Origin: Mesorhizobium sp. WSM2240
GTDB lineage: Bacteria > Pseudomonadota > Alphaproteobacteria > Rhizobiales > Rhizobiaceae
DNA: 64,000 nt
NCBI RefSeq assembly: GCF_040438645.1
Contig: NZ_CP159253.1
Coordinates: forward strand, 5,508,501-5,572,500
Reading direction: 5' to 3'
A program made the translations under genes and the position numbers. Numbering within the stretch: the stretch's first letter is position 1; every line of letters starts with the position of its first letter. This document shows positions 1 to 8,137 of the stretch, in pieces. The notes beneath the pieces were generated by a model. It saw only the letters and a list, made by a program, of their open reading frames with translations. It ran no database searches and was not told the origin of the DNA.

Positions 1-15
1 CCGAGGAGACCTTCG

Positions 16-918
16 ATGGCCACTTCCGACTCTCCCCTGATATCGGTCGGCGGCGTGCAAGCCGACGAAACTTCCTACGTCGACTGGCCGGCGATCTTTG
101 CCGGCACAATATTCGCCACCGCCATTTCATTCGTCCTGCTGACATTCGGCTCGGCGCTCGGCTTGTCCTTCGCCTCGCCCTATGAAGGCAGAGGCATGAC
201 GCTGTTCTGGTTCTCGATCGCCGCCGCGCTGTGGCTTCTCTGGGTCCAGATTTCCAGTTTCATCGCCGGCGGTTACCTTACCGGCCGGCTGCGCCGACGA
301 AAGCACGACGCGACGGAAGACGAATCCGACATTCGCGACGGCTCGCACGGACTTATCGTATGGGCGCTCGGCGCTCTGATCAGCGCCTTCATCGCAATAT
401 GGGGCATAAGCGGCGTGGCGAGCACTGCCGCCACGTCGGTCAGCACGATCGCGGGAGGCGCGGCCAGCGGTGCGGGCGCTGCGGCCGAGGGCGAAGACCC
501 TCTGTCGGGCACCTACGACCTTCTGGTCGACAGGTTCCTGCGTCCGGGAGATCCCGCCGCACCGCCGGTAAGCGCGGAAGCACGTGACGAAATAGGCCGC
601 GTGCTCGTCATCGCTGTATCGGACGGCGCGCTGAACGACGCCGACCGGCAATATCTGACGACAACCATCGCCGCCCGCGCAGGCCTGGACGAGGCGCAGG
701 CGCAGCAGCGCGTCGATGCGCTGCTGGCCGATGCGCAGGCGGCTGAAGCGGAAGCGAGGCAGGCGGCCGAAACGGCGCGCAAAGTGGCGATGATCGCGGC
801 CTTCGTCACCGCCGCCTCGTTTCTGGTCAGCGCGGTAGGCGCCTACTACGGCGCAACGCTGGGCGGCAAGCACCGCGACAACCAGATCGTCTTCGCCGAC
901 TGGCGGCGGCCTTGGTAG
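16..918 (+). CDS. Conserved membrane protein of unknown function
   Basis: A 300-residue protein. Its N-terminal half has two or three hydrophobic segments (about residues 25-50, 63-90 and 112-135). A soluble, alanine-rich and partly coiled-coil stretch follows (about 195-265, with many Ala, Glu and Gln), then a final membrane segment near residue 275. A GAGGAG Shine-Dalgarno lies nine bases before the ATG. Related rhizobial proteins are, from memory, sometimes labelled PhnA-like, but I see no PhnA motif and assign no function. It faces the deacetylase operon tail to tail. Confidence 0.8.
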   Translation: MATSDSPLISVGGVQADETSYVDWPAIFAGTIFATAISFVLLTFGSALGLSFASPYEGRGMTLFWFSIAAALWLLWVQISSFIAGGYLTGRLRRRKHDATEDESDIRDGSHGLIVWALGALISAFIAIWGISGVASTAATSVSTIAGGAASGAGAAAEGEDPLSGTYDLLVDRFLRPGDPAAPPVSAEARDEIGRVLVIAVSDGALNDADRQYLTTTIAARAGLDEAQAQQRVDALLADAQAAEAEARQAAETARKVAMIAAFVTAASFLVSAVGAYYGATLGGKHRDNQIVFADWRRPW

Positions 919-974
919 CCCGTTTGGGCGGGTGAACGGGTCGCGCCCTTAACCGGGCGCGGCCCATTCTGGCT

Positions 975-2006
975 TCAGGACCTGCCAGCGTCCGCGTAAC
1001 CGCCAAGAAACGCGGTCAGATTGTCGCTCAGCGCGTCGCAGAGATAGCCGCCTTCCTGGACGATGACGGTCGGCTGGCCGAGCTTTGCAATAGCTTCCGC
1101 GATCCGCGAAAATCCAGGCGTCGTCACAGATAGCCCGCCGAAGGGGTCGCCTTCGAAGGCGTCCAGCCCGAGCGCCACCACCAATGCGTCCGGTGAAAAG
1201 GCGCGGATGCGCCGGATGGCAATCTCGAGCGCTTCCAAAAATTGTTCGTCGCCTGATTTGCGGGCAAGCGGCAGGTTGAGATTGTAGCCGAGCCCCGGCC
1301 CCTCGCCGCGCTCGTCGGCATGGCCCCAGAAGAACGGATAGAAGCGGACTGGATCGGCATGGATCGAGACCGTCAGTACATCGGGCCGGGCATAGAAGAT
1401 ACCCTGCGTGCCGTTGCCGTGGTGCAGGTCGACATCGAGAATGGCGACGCGCGCTGCCTGTCTGCGAAGATGCTGTGCTGCGACCGCCGAATTGTTGATG
1501 AAGCAGAAGCCGCCGGCGACATCGGCGAAAGCATGATGGCCGGGCGGGCGGCAGAGCGCATAGGCGGCTGGGGCGCCGGAGATCACCGCTACGGCTGCCT
1601 CGACCGCAGACCATGCGCTCCAGCAGGCGCTCTCGAAGGTTTCGGCCGAGATCGGGCAGGCCGTGTCGGCCATGTGGTAGCCGGCCTGACCCACGGCCGA
1701 GGCGGGATAGCTGCCGCCGCGGGCGATCGGATGAATGTTCGGGATAACCTCGTCCGACGCTCCCTCAATGCGCCGCCAACGCACGAAGATGTTTTCGAGG
1801 AACTCCAGATATTCCGGCGTATGGACAGCGGCGATCGGCGCAAGGCCGAAATCGCGCGGGCGAAGGATTTCGCAACCCGCTGCACGCGCCCCGGCAAGCA
1901 GCCGCTCGACGCGCTCCGGCTTTTCCGGATTGGGCTGGGCTGCACCGCTGGACAAGAACGCCTTCGGGTCGTGGCGCTTCTGTTCGTCGGCAAAGTAGGC
2001 TTTCAT
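975..2006 (-). CDS. Histone deacetylase-family amidohydrolase, acetylpolyamine type
   Basis: Zn-dependent deacetylase of the arginase/HDAC fold, 343 residues. The tandem histidines are H157-H158 in PPGHH. The metal ligands are D193 and H195 in DVDLHHGNGT and D282 in GLDAFEGDP, and the catalytic tyrosine is Y321 in QEGGY. Length and residue spacing fit the bacterial acetylpolyamine amidohydrolases (about 341 residues) better than AcuC-type proteins. The family removes acetyl groups from acetylputrescine, acetylcadaverine or related amines in the cytoplasm. It is the last gene of a leftward five-gene operon, four bases after a GNAT acetyltransferase, so acetylated amines are a reasonable substrate guess. 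Confidence 0.9.
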   Translation of the reverse strand: MKAYFADEQKRHDPKAFLSSGAAQPNPEKPERVERLLAGARAAGCEILRPRDFGLAPIAAVHTPEYLEFLENIFVRWRRIEGASDEVIPNIHPIARGGSYPASAVGQAGYHMADTACPISAETFESACWSAWSAVEAAVAVISGAPAAYALCRPPGHHAFADVAGGFCFINNSAVAAQHLRRQAARVAILDVDLHHGNGTQGIFYARPDVLTVSIHADPVRFYPFFWGHADERGEGPGLGYNLNLPLARKSGDEQFLEALEIAIRRIRAFSPDALVVALGLDAFEGDPFGGLSVTTPGFSRIAEAIAKLGQPTVIVQEGGYLCDALSDNLTAFLGGYADAGRS

Positions 2007-2010
2007 GTGC

Positions 2011-2502
2011 TTACCCCTCGTGATCGCCGGCGTCGGCGAGCGCGTCGAAATCCTCGCGGTAGGCCGTGTATATCTGCTCGGCGTCGGAAAGACGAAGTCC
2101 GATGCGTTCGTAAAATGCCCGGGCGCGGCGGTTGCCGGTATCGACCGAGAGGCGAATGTAGCGGCCGCCGCGCGCTCGTGTCACCGCTGCCAGCCCCTTC
2201 AGCAGCTTTTCGCCGACGCCATGCCCGCGAAACTCCTCCGCCACGAACAGGTCCTGCACATATACGCCCGGGCGACCGTGCCATGTCGAGAAACTCGGGA
2301 AGAAAAGACAGAGGCCGGCGAAGGCGCCATCGACTTCCGCAATCAGCGCCTCGAACGCCGGGTTCGGGCCGAAACCGAAGCGGCGTATGTCGTCCGGCGT
2401 GCTTTTCACCTTGTGCAACTCATCCACCGCCTGGGCGATGCCGAGGATCGCCGCGTGGATCGCGTCGGCGTCGTCGATGGTCGCGGGGCGGATGCGGATC
2501 AT
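2011..2502 (-). CDS. GNAT-family N-acetyltransferase
   Basis: A 163-residue single-domain GNAT protein. The acetyl-CoA binding region is visible as the motif VAEEFRGHGVGEKLLKGL (about residues 87-104), followed by the usual NRRARAFYERIGL segment near the C-terminus. It sits three bases downstream of the BKACE gene and four bases upstream of the deacetylase, so the three are almost certainly co-translated. The substrate is not evident. Placement beside a polyamine-type deacetylase suggests amines, by inference only. Confidence 0.88.
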   Translation of the reverse strand: MIRIRPATIDDADAIHAAILGIAQAVDELHKVKSTPDDIRRFGFGPNPAFEALIAEVDGAFAGLCLFFPSFSTWHGRPGVYVQDLFVAEEFRGHGVGEKLLKGLAAVTRARGGRYIRLSVDTGNRRARAFYERIGLRLSDAEQIYTAYREDFDALADAGDHEG

Positions 2503-2505
2503 CGC

Positions 2506-3450
2506 CTAAAACGCCACCCGGTCGCCGCCCTTGAGCGCCAGCATCTCGCGCGCCTCGGCCGGCGTCGCTATCTCCAGCGACAGCGCCTCCAGAATGGTGC
2601 GGATGCGCCTGACCTGGTCGGCGTTCGACTTCGCCAGTTCGCGCCCGTCGTAGAGCGAATCCTCCAAGCCGACGCGCACATTGCCGCCCATGGCGGCCGC
2701 GATCGACAGCATCGGCATCTGGTGTCGCCCGGCAGCGAGCACCGAGAATTCATAGTCGGCGCCGAACAGCTTGTCGGCTATCCGCTTCATGTGCGTCAGG
2801 TTTTCCGGGTCGGCGCCGATGCCGCCGAGGATGCCGAACACGAACTGAATGAACAGCGGCCCGGAAACCAGCCCGCGATCGCGAAAATGAGCCAGCGAAT
2901 AGAGGTGGCCGACATCGTAGCACTCGAACTCGAAGCGTGTGCCGCAACCGCGGCCGAGCGTTTCCAGCACCGTCTCCATGTCGGCGAAAGTATTCTTGAA
3001 GATCGTGTCGCGCGTGGCTTCGAGCAGCTTGGGCTCCCAGTCGTGCTTCCATTCCCTCGGCCTGTCGAGTATTGGAAAAAGCGCGAAATTCATCGAGCCC
3101 ATGTTGAGCGAGCACATTTCGGGCGCGGCCTTGAGCGGGGCGGCCAGGCGCTGGTCAAGCGTCATCAGCGACGAGCCGCCGGTGGTGATGTTGATGACTG
3201 CGTCGGTCGCCTGCTTGATGCGCGGCAGGAATTGCATGAATACTTCTGGGTCGGCGGTCGGGTGGCCGTCCTTCGGATCGCGGGCGTGGAGATGCAGGAT
3301 CGACGCTCCGGCTTCCGCGGCCGCGATCGCCTCCGACGCGATCTGGTCGGGCGTCACCGGCAGATAGGGGCTCATGGACGGTGTGTGCACCGAGCCTGTC
3401 ACCGCGCAAGTGATGACGACTTTCTTCCGAGACTTCTTGTTTTCCGCCAC
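2506..3450 (-). CDS. BKACE family beta-keto acid cleavage enzyme (DUF849)
   Basis: A 314-residue TIM-barrel enzyme of the family typified by 3-keto-5-aminohexanoate cleavage enzyme (Kce). Members condense a beta-keto acid with acetyl-CoA to give acetoacetate and a new CoA ester. The Zn-binding pair H53/H55 lies in HLHARDP and the conserved Glu E263 in VGLEDSLY. The start is GTG, with GAGGAG six bases upstream, 10 bases after the aminotransferase stop. In the operon it could act on the keto acid left after transamination; its true substrate is unknown. Confidence 0.9.
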   Translation of the reverse strand: MAENKKSRKKVVITCAVTGSVHTPSMSPYLPVTPDQIASEAIAAAEAGASILHLHARDPKDGHPTADPEVFMQFLPRIKQATDAVINITTGGSSLMTLDQRLAAPLKAAPEMCSLNMGSMNFALFPILDRPREWKHDWEPKLLEATRDTIFKNTFADMETVLETLGRGCGTRFEFECYDVGHLYSLAHFRDRGLVSGPLFIQFVFGILGGIGADPENLTHMKRIADKLFGADYEFSVLAAGRHQMPMLSIAAAMGGNVRVGLEDSLYDGRELAKSNADQVRRIRTILEALSLEIATPAEAREMLALKGGDRVAF

Positions 3451-3460
3451 GCGGGTCTCC

Positions 3461-4849
3461 TCAGCCGTTCACGGGAAGGTCGAGTTCGGCCGCCAGCGCG
3501 GCGAGCGAATCATCGAGAACACCGATCACCTCGCGGACCTGCCCGGCCGTGATGATGAGCGGCGGTGCGAGCATGAAATTGTCCGCCTCGACGCCGTCGC
3601 CGCGGATGCGCCGTGAGTAGATGATCATTCCGCGCTCATAGGCGAGATCCACCAGCCGCTGGTTGGCTTTCGCGGCCGGCGGCAGCGGCGCCAATGTCTC
3701 GGGATCGATGACGAGGTTCGCGCCGAGCAGGAGCCCCTTGCCGCGCACATTGACGACGAAGGGATAGCGTTCGGCAAGCACCTCCAGCTCCTGTTTCAGG
3801 AGATCGCCCATCGCCGCGGCGTTGGCGATGCAGCCCAGCCGCTCCATCTCGTCGAGCACGGCGAGGCCGGCCGCGCAGGAGAGCGGGTTGCCGGCATAGG
3901 TATAGCCATGCTGGAAGCCGCCGGAATCGAGCACCGGCCCGACCAGTCGCCTGGAGGCGGCCATGGCCCCTAGCGGCGCGTAGCCGGAGCCGATGCCTTT
4001 CGACATGGCGACGATGTCAGGCCGGCAATTCCAGTGATCACCGCCGAGATATTTGCCGGTGCGTCCCGCCCCGGTCATCACTTCGTCATGGATCAGCAAG
4101 ATGCCGTATTTGTCACAAATCTCGCGGATGCGCGGAAAATAGCTGTCGGGCGGAACGAGCGCGGCGGTGGCTGCGCCGCCGATCGGCTCCATGATGAAAG
4201 CGAGCACGCTTTCGGGGCCCTCGGCGAGGATCTTCTCCTCCAGCATGTCGGCATAGCGCAGGCCGCGCTGTTCCATGGAAAGATTGTCGCGGTCGCGATA
4301 GGCGCTCGGCGACGGGATCTTCGGCATGGTGCGCGTCTGCGGCGCGAAGGTTTCGGTCAGCGCCAGGTCGCCGGTCACCGCAAGCGAGCCGGTGGTGCCC
4401 CCATGATAGGAGGGAAAGCGCGAAATCACCTTCCAGCGGCTCGGTTGACTTGTCGCTACGGCCCACTGTCTGGCGAGCTTGATCGCCGATTCCACCGCCT
4501 CCGAGCCGCCGGAGACGAAAAAAATCCGGTCGAGATCGCCGGGCATCTTTTCCGCCATGCGCGTGGCAAGCTCTTCGGCCGGCTCGTTCTCGAAATGCAG
4601 CCGGTAGGCGAAGGTGACGCGGTCCATCTGCCGCTTCATGGCGTCGAGCACGTTGCGATTGCCGTGGCCGAGATTCACCACCATGGCGCCGCTGGAGCCG
4701 TCAATCAGGCGCTTACCGCTCTGGTCCCAGAGATAGATGCCCTCGCCGCGGTCGACCAGCGGGCGGCGCAGGCGGGTCATGTAGAAGAGATTGGACGGGC
4801 GGCGGTTTTCGCCTGCGTCCGAAACCTGCGTCATAAGCGGCTTTGACAT
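3461..4849 (-). CDS. Class III (omega) aminotransferase, PLP-dependent
   Basis: A 462-residue fold-type I aminotransferase. The PLP lysine is K284 in MSKGIGSGY and the pyridine-N aspartate is D255 in IHDEVMTGAGR; the phosphate-binding region SGGSEAVESAIKLAR lies near 113-127. The family moves amino groups from omega-amino acids or diamines to pyruvate or 2-oxoglutarate. The open frame extends much further upstream, but that part is an antisense shadow of the neighbour. The ATG at 4849 begins a normal family N-terminus. It is 20 bases downstream of the amidohydrolase-like gene and 10 bases upstream of the BKACE gene. Confidence 0.92.
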   Translation of the reverse strand: MSKPLMTQVSDAGENRRPSNLFYMTRLRRPLVDRGEGIYLWDQSGKRLIDGSSGAMVVNLGHGNRNVLDAMKRQMDRVTFAYRLHFENEPAEELATRMAEKMPGDLDRIFFVSGGSEAVESAIKLARQWAVATSQPSRWKVISRFPSYHGGTTGSLAVTGDLALTETFAPQTRTMPKIPSPSAYRDRDNLSMEQRGLRYADMLEEKILAEGPESVLAFIMEPIGGAATAALVPPDSYFPRIREICDKYGILLIHDEVMTGAGRTGKYLGGDHWNCRPDIVAMSKGIGSGYAPLGAMAASRRLVGPVLDSGGFQHGYTYAGNPLSCAAGLAVLDEMERLGCIANAAAMGDLLKQELEVLAERYPFVVNVRGKGLLLGANLVIDPETLAPLPPAAKANQRLVDLAYERGMIIYSRRIRGDGVEADNFMLAPPLIITAGQVREVIGVLDDSLAALAAELDLPVNG

Positions 4850-4869
4850 GATCTGCGCGTGCCTTGGTT

Positions 4870-6507
4870 CTAGCGATCGAGGAAACGGTCTAGCACATTG
4901 GCGGTGACGCGCTCGACCATTGCGTCGCACCTCAGAAGCCCGGCAACCCATTCGCAGCTTCCGGCGTGAAAAACCTCGCCCTTTCCGCGCCTGAAATTGA
5001 CGATCATGCCGTTGCTGTAACGGACCTTTTCCAGGTTCTCGTCGCTGGCGTCGCCGTAAAGCGTCTCGGCGATGAAGCGGCCGTCCTCGTCGCCGAAGAA
5101 CTGATCCTCCGGCTGGAGAAAATCCGCCTCCTCGACCTGGCTCGCCATGCCCATCGCCAGGATTTCGAGCCCATCCGGCGCGCCGCTGATAGCCGTGGGA
5201 TATGGGCGGCCGTTGCGGATTTCGTAGTCCAGTCCGTCGACCTCGTAGCCGTAGATATGGCTGTCGGCGCCCAGTAGATCGCCGTAGAACAGTCCCGTAC
5301 CGGCGAAAGCCCAGTGCTCGGGCCGGTAGATCGGGAAGCCGCGGACGCCGCGCGGCGCGCAACCGCCCCAGCCTGCATAAACCCCCTTGGTGGAGTTGAG
5401 GCCGAAGGTTTGCGCTCCCGGCCGGCCGATTTCGGGAGCCTCCCAGGAATTGGTGGCGCGCGCCACGTCGCCGCCGCGATAGGCGGGGTCTTCGGCGCGG
5501 GCGCGGTATTTGTAACAAACCTGCCGGCGACCCTCGTCCTCCAGCCTGGTCTGCCACATGAAATTGCCGGCGAAGCGGGCAGCGCGGCCGCCGCGCTCGA
5601 CATAGGCGTCGGCGGCGTCGCGCATCTCCCAGGTCCAGTATTCGTCGTGCCCGACGAAAACGACGCAATCATAACCGTCGAGGATTTCGGGAGCGAAGTG
5701 CAGTTCGTGCTGGCTGGCCAGGTCGATCGCATAGCCGGCGCGCTCGGCCCAGCGGAAGAAATGGCTGTCGTAGCTCGCCCAGCCCGCCGAGGCATATTTC
5801 TTGGAATGGCCGGTGGCGAGCGCCCACTCCATATGCGGATAGCGCGGCACGGTCTTCTGCGGCATCGACACTTCCAGCGGTACACGTGGTGCGTCAGGCG
5901 GCAGCACGACGAAACCGCGGCACCACGGGCGCTGTGTCGAGACCATTCTTGCATACTGGTCGCGATTGGTGCCGGTGATGCCGTCATAGGCGTTCGAACC
6001 GCCCCAGCTGTTGTAGGCGGTCCAGGTTCCCGTCGCGGCGACCTGCAGGATGCGGCCAAGCTTGCGGCCGGGAAGCGGGCGGACGATGAAGAGATGATGG
6101 CAACGGATCGGATTGCCGTTCCGGCCTTCGGCGGTCAGCGTGACGCGATATGCGCCGGACGGCCAGCTTTCCTCGATGCGGAACTCGAAACTCGCCTGCC
6201 AGCCGCAGCCTTCAACCGAGCACTGGTCCGGTGTGTCCTGCCAGCGCGCCGCCAGATTTCGACACGTAAGAACCAGCGTCTCGACACCGCCGTCGCGCGC
6301 GACTTCCATGCCGAAATCCGGCGCGGTGGAGCTGACGTGCAGCGATACCGTCTCTCCCGGCGCATAGGAGAAGCGGTCAGTGTAGCACCAGACCTCGCCG
6401 CGATCCCCGTCCATGCCGGGATATTCGTAGTAGTTTCCGCGAACGGCGAACCGGCGCTGTTCAGGCGTCAGGCCGAAATCGGGAAATACGCTCTGCGGCT
6501 GGTGCAT
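4870..6507 (-). CDS. N,N-dimethylformamidase beta-subunit-like hydrolase
   Basis: A 545-residue protein resembling the C-terminal domain of the large subunit of N,N-dimethylformamidase. An N-terminal beta-sandwich-like part (about 1-145) precedes a domain containing TWTAYNSWGG, VFVGHDEYWTWEMRDA and GNFMWQTRLED, typical of that family. The characterised large subunit is longer (about 760 residues) and needs a small subunit; no small-subunit gene lies nearby. The iron ligands of the known enzyme could not be placed by eye. It is the first gene of the five-gene operon, so an amide or N-acyl compound is a plausible substrate. The function is inferred. Confidence 0.8.
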   Translation of the reverse strand: MHQPQSVFPDFGLTPEQRRFAVRGNYYEYPGMDGDRGEVWCYTDRFSYAPGETVSLHVSSTAPDFGMEVARDGGVETLVLTCRNLAARWQDTPDQCSVEGCGWQASFEFRIEESWPSGAYRVTLTAEGRNGNPIRCHHLFIVRPLPGRKLGRILQVAATGTWTAYNSWGGSNAYDGITGTNRDQYARMVSTQRPWCRGFVVLPPDAPRVPLEVSMPQKTVPRYPHMEWALATGHSKKYASAGWASYDSHFFRWAERAGYAIDLASQHELHFAPEILDGYDCVVFVGHDEYWTWEMRDAADAYVERGGRAARFAGNFMWQTRLEDEGRRQVCYKYRARAEDPAYRGGDVARATNSWEAPEIGRPGAQTFGLNSTKGVYAGWGGCAPRGVRGFPIYRPEHWAFAGTGLFYGDLLGADSHIYGYEVDGLDYEIRNGRPYPTAISGAPDGLEILAMGMASQVEEADFLQPEDQFFGDEDGRFIAETLYGDASDENLEKVRYSNGMIVNFRRGKGEVFHAGSCEWVAGLLRCDAMVERVTANVLDRFLDR

Positions 6508-6611
6508 GGTTGTCCGTCACTCGGAAGCGGCGATTGCCTCGCCAGATGGCGCTTACGAAAACCGGAAGCCCCCCGGTAGATGCAGATCGCGCCAAGCACA
6601 GAGGCAGGCTA

Positions 6612-8078
6612 TCACACCTCGATGGTCTTCAGGCGTTCGGCAACCAGCGCCGCCAGCCTTTCGGCGACTTCATGCTTGTCCATTTCGGGCCATTCCTCCA
6701 CGCCCGCCTTCGACACGATCCTGACTCGGTTGCGATCGCCGCCCATAACGCCGCCTTCCGGCGAAACATCGTTGGCGACGATGAAATCCGCGCCTTTCTT
6801 CTTCAGCTTGGCCTCGGCGTTCTTCAACACGTCCTGGGTCTCGGCGGCAAAGCCGACCACGAAATAGGGTCGCCTGGCATGATGGCCGACGCCGGCCAAA
6901 ATGTCCGGGTTTTCGACCATCTGCAGCGCCGGAGGCCCTTCGCCGGCTTTCTTCTTGATCTTTTCGCCGGCCGAATTTTCGGTCCGCCAGTCGGCGACGG
7001 CCGCGACGAACACCGCGGCGTCGGCCGGCAGGAGATTTTCCACGGCGTCGTTCATCTCACGCGCCGTCTCGACATGCAGCGTGACGACGCCGGCGGGATC
7101 GGAAATCGCCACCGGCCCGGAGACCAGCCGCACATCGGCGCCGAGCCTGGCCAGCGCCGCAGCGATAGCGTGGCCCTGCTTGCCCGACGAACGGTTGGCG
7201 ATGTAGCGCACCGGGTCGATCGGCTCGTGAGTGGGGCCGGAGGTGACGATGATTTTTCTCCCCGCCAGCGGCTTCGGGCGCTGGTCGAGCATCGCCTCGA
7301 CCGCCGCGACAATCTCCAGCGGCTCGGCCATGCGGCCTTCGCCAGCCTCGTTGCGCTCCGCCATCTCACCCCTGGCCGGACCGACGAACCTGATGCCATC
7401 CTTCTCCAGCGTGGCGCGGTTGCGGCGGGTCGCCGGATGCGCCCACATTTTCGGGTTCATCGCCGGCGCCATCAGCACTTTCTTGTCCGTTGCAAGCAGC
7501 ACGGTTGAGGCCAGGTCGCTGGCCAGACCGGAAGCGAGCTTCGCCATCAGGTCGGCCGTCGCGGGCGCAACGACCAGCAGGTCTGCCTCACGCGAAAGTC
7601 GGATATGGCCGACATCGTGCTCATCCTGCCGGTCGAAGAGGTCGGTGAATACGTGATCGGCCGTCAGCGCTCCGACCGACAGTGGCGTGATGAATTCCTT
7701 GGCGGCGGCAGTCATGACGCAGCGAACCGAAGCGCCGCGCTCGCGCAGGCGGCGGATCAGATCGAGGCATTTGTAGGCGGCAATGCCGCCGCCGATGATC
7801 AGGAGAATGCGCTTGCCGGAGAGGGGCATGCGGGCCTCGTCTTCGATATACGACCACAATTCATCCGAAGCCGCCTTTTGATCAAACTCACTCTCAGGTT
7901 TGACGCCCAGCGCCAGAATATCCTCCACCGAAATTCCTCGACGTTCGGCAGGCACCGACACGGTGTCCGCAATGAGATCTCGCAGATGCTGCTCCATCGA
8001 GACACCACGCGCCGCCGCACGCTTTCGAAGCTCCAGCTTTATGGAATCGTCGATATTCCTGACGGTCAAAGCGCCCAT
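6612..8078 (-). CDS. coaBC: FitA-like antitoxin fused to CoaBC
   Basis: 488 residues. Residues 1-83 form a whole FitA/VapB-type antitoxin: a ribbon-helix-helix start (LTVRNIDDSIKLELRKRAAARG) and a C-terminal tail (EFDQKAASDELWSYI) of the kind that contacts PIN-domain toxins. Residues 84-488 are bifunctional phosphopantothenoylcysteine decarboxylase/phosphopantothenate-cysteine ligase for coenzyme A synthesis: GGGIAAYK, GHIRLSR, PAMNPKMW, then the CoaB SGPTHEPIDPVRYI region and FAAET. A perfect AGGAGG Shine-Dalgarno precedes the ATG at 8078. An internal ATG at 7829 (residue 84) has a weaker GAGG and could give CoaBC alone. No PIN toxin lies adjacent. It is downstream of ubiB on the same strand. 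Confidence 0.92.
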   Translation of the reverse strand: MGALTVRNIDDSIKLELRKRAAARGVSMEQHLRDLIADTVSVPAERRGISVEDILALGVKPESEFDQKAASDELWSYIEDEARMPLSGKRILLIIGGGIAAYKCLDLIRRLRERGASVRCVMTAAAKEFITPLSVGALTADHVFTDLFDRQDEHDVGHIRLSREADLLVVAPATADLMAKLASGLASDLASTVLLATDKKVLMAPAMNPKMWAHPATRRNRATLEKDGIRFVGPARGEMAERNEAGEGRMAEPLEIVAAVEAMLDQRPKPLAGRKIIVTSGPTHEPIDPVRYIANRSSGKQGHAIAAALARLGADVRLVSGPVAISDPAGVVTLHVETAREMNDAVENLLPADAAVFVAAVADWRTENSAGEKIKKKAGEGPPALQMVENPDILAGVGHHARRPYFVVGFAAETQDVLKNAEAKLKKKGADFIVANDVSPEGGVMGGDRNRVRIVSKAGVEEWPEMDKHEVAERLAALVAERLKTIEV

Positions 8079-8095
8079 TCATACCTCCTGCGGAG

Positions 8096-8123
8096 ATAGT
8101 AGCCGAGAGCCTCATGCTGTCAA
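8096..8123 (-). promoter_or_regulatory. Candidate sigma-70 promoter of fitA-coaBC
   Basis: On the minus strand a perfect -35 TTGACA (8118-8123) is followed after 16 bases by TACTAT (8096-8101), about 17 bases upstream of the translation start at 8078. The promoter lies within the 59-base ubiB to coaBC gap, so coaBC can be expressed independently of ubiE-ubiB. Confidence 0.55.
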
Positions 8124-8134
8124 TGCAAGCATTG
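8121..8134. promoter_or_regulatory. Palindrome overlapping the coaBC -35 box, possible antitoxin operator
   Basis: CAATGC-AA-GCATTG is a perfect 6-bp inverted repeat overlapping the -35 box of the coaBC promoter by three bases. Ribbon-helix-helix antitoxins usually bind short palindromes in their own promoters, so this is the expected position for autorepression by the FitA-like domain. Binding is inferred. Confidence 0.45.
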
Positions 8135-8137
8135 CAA

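Noticed and set aside
3461..5668. A single 735-residue protein on the minus strand
   Set aside because: The first 270 residues lie opposite the reading of the amidohydrolase-like gene and have shadow composition. The real aminotransferase begins at 4849.
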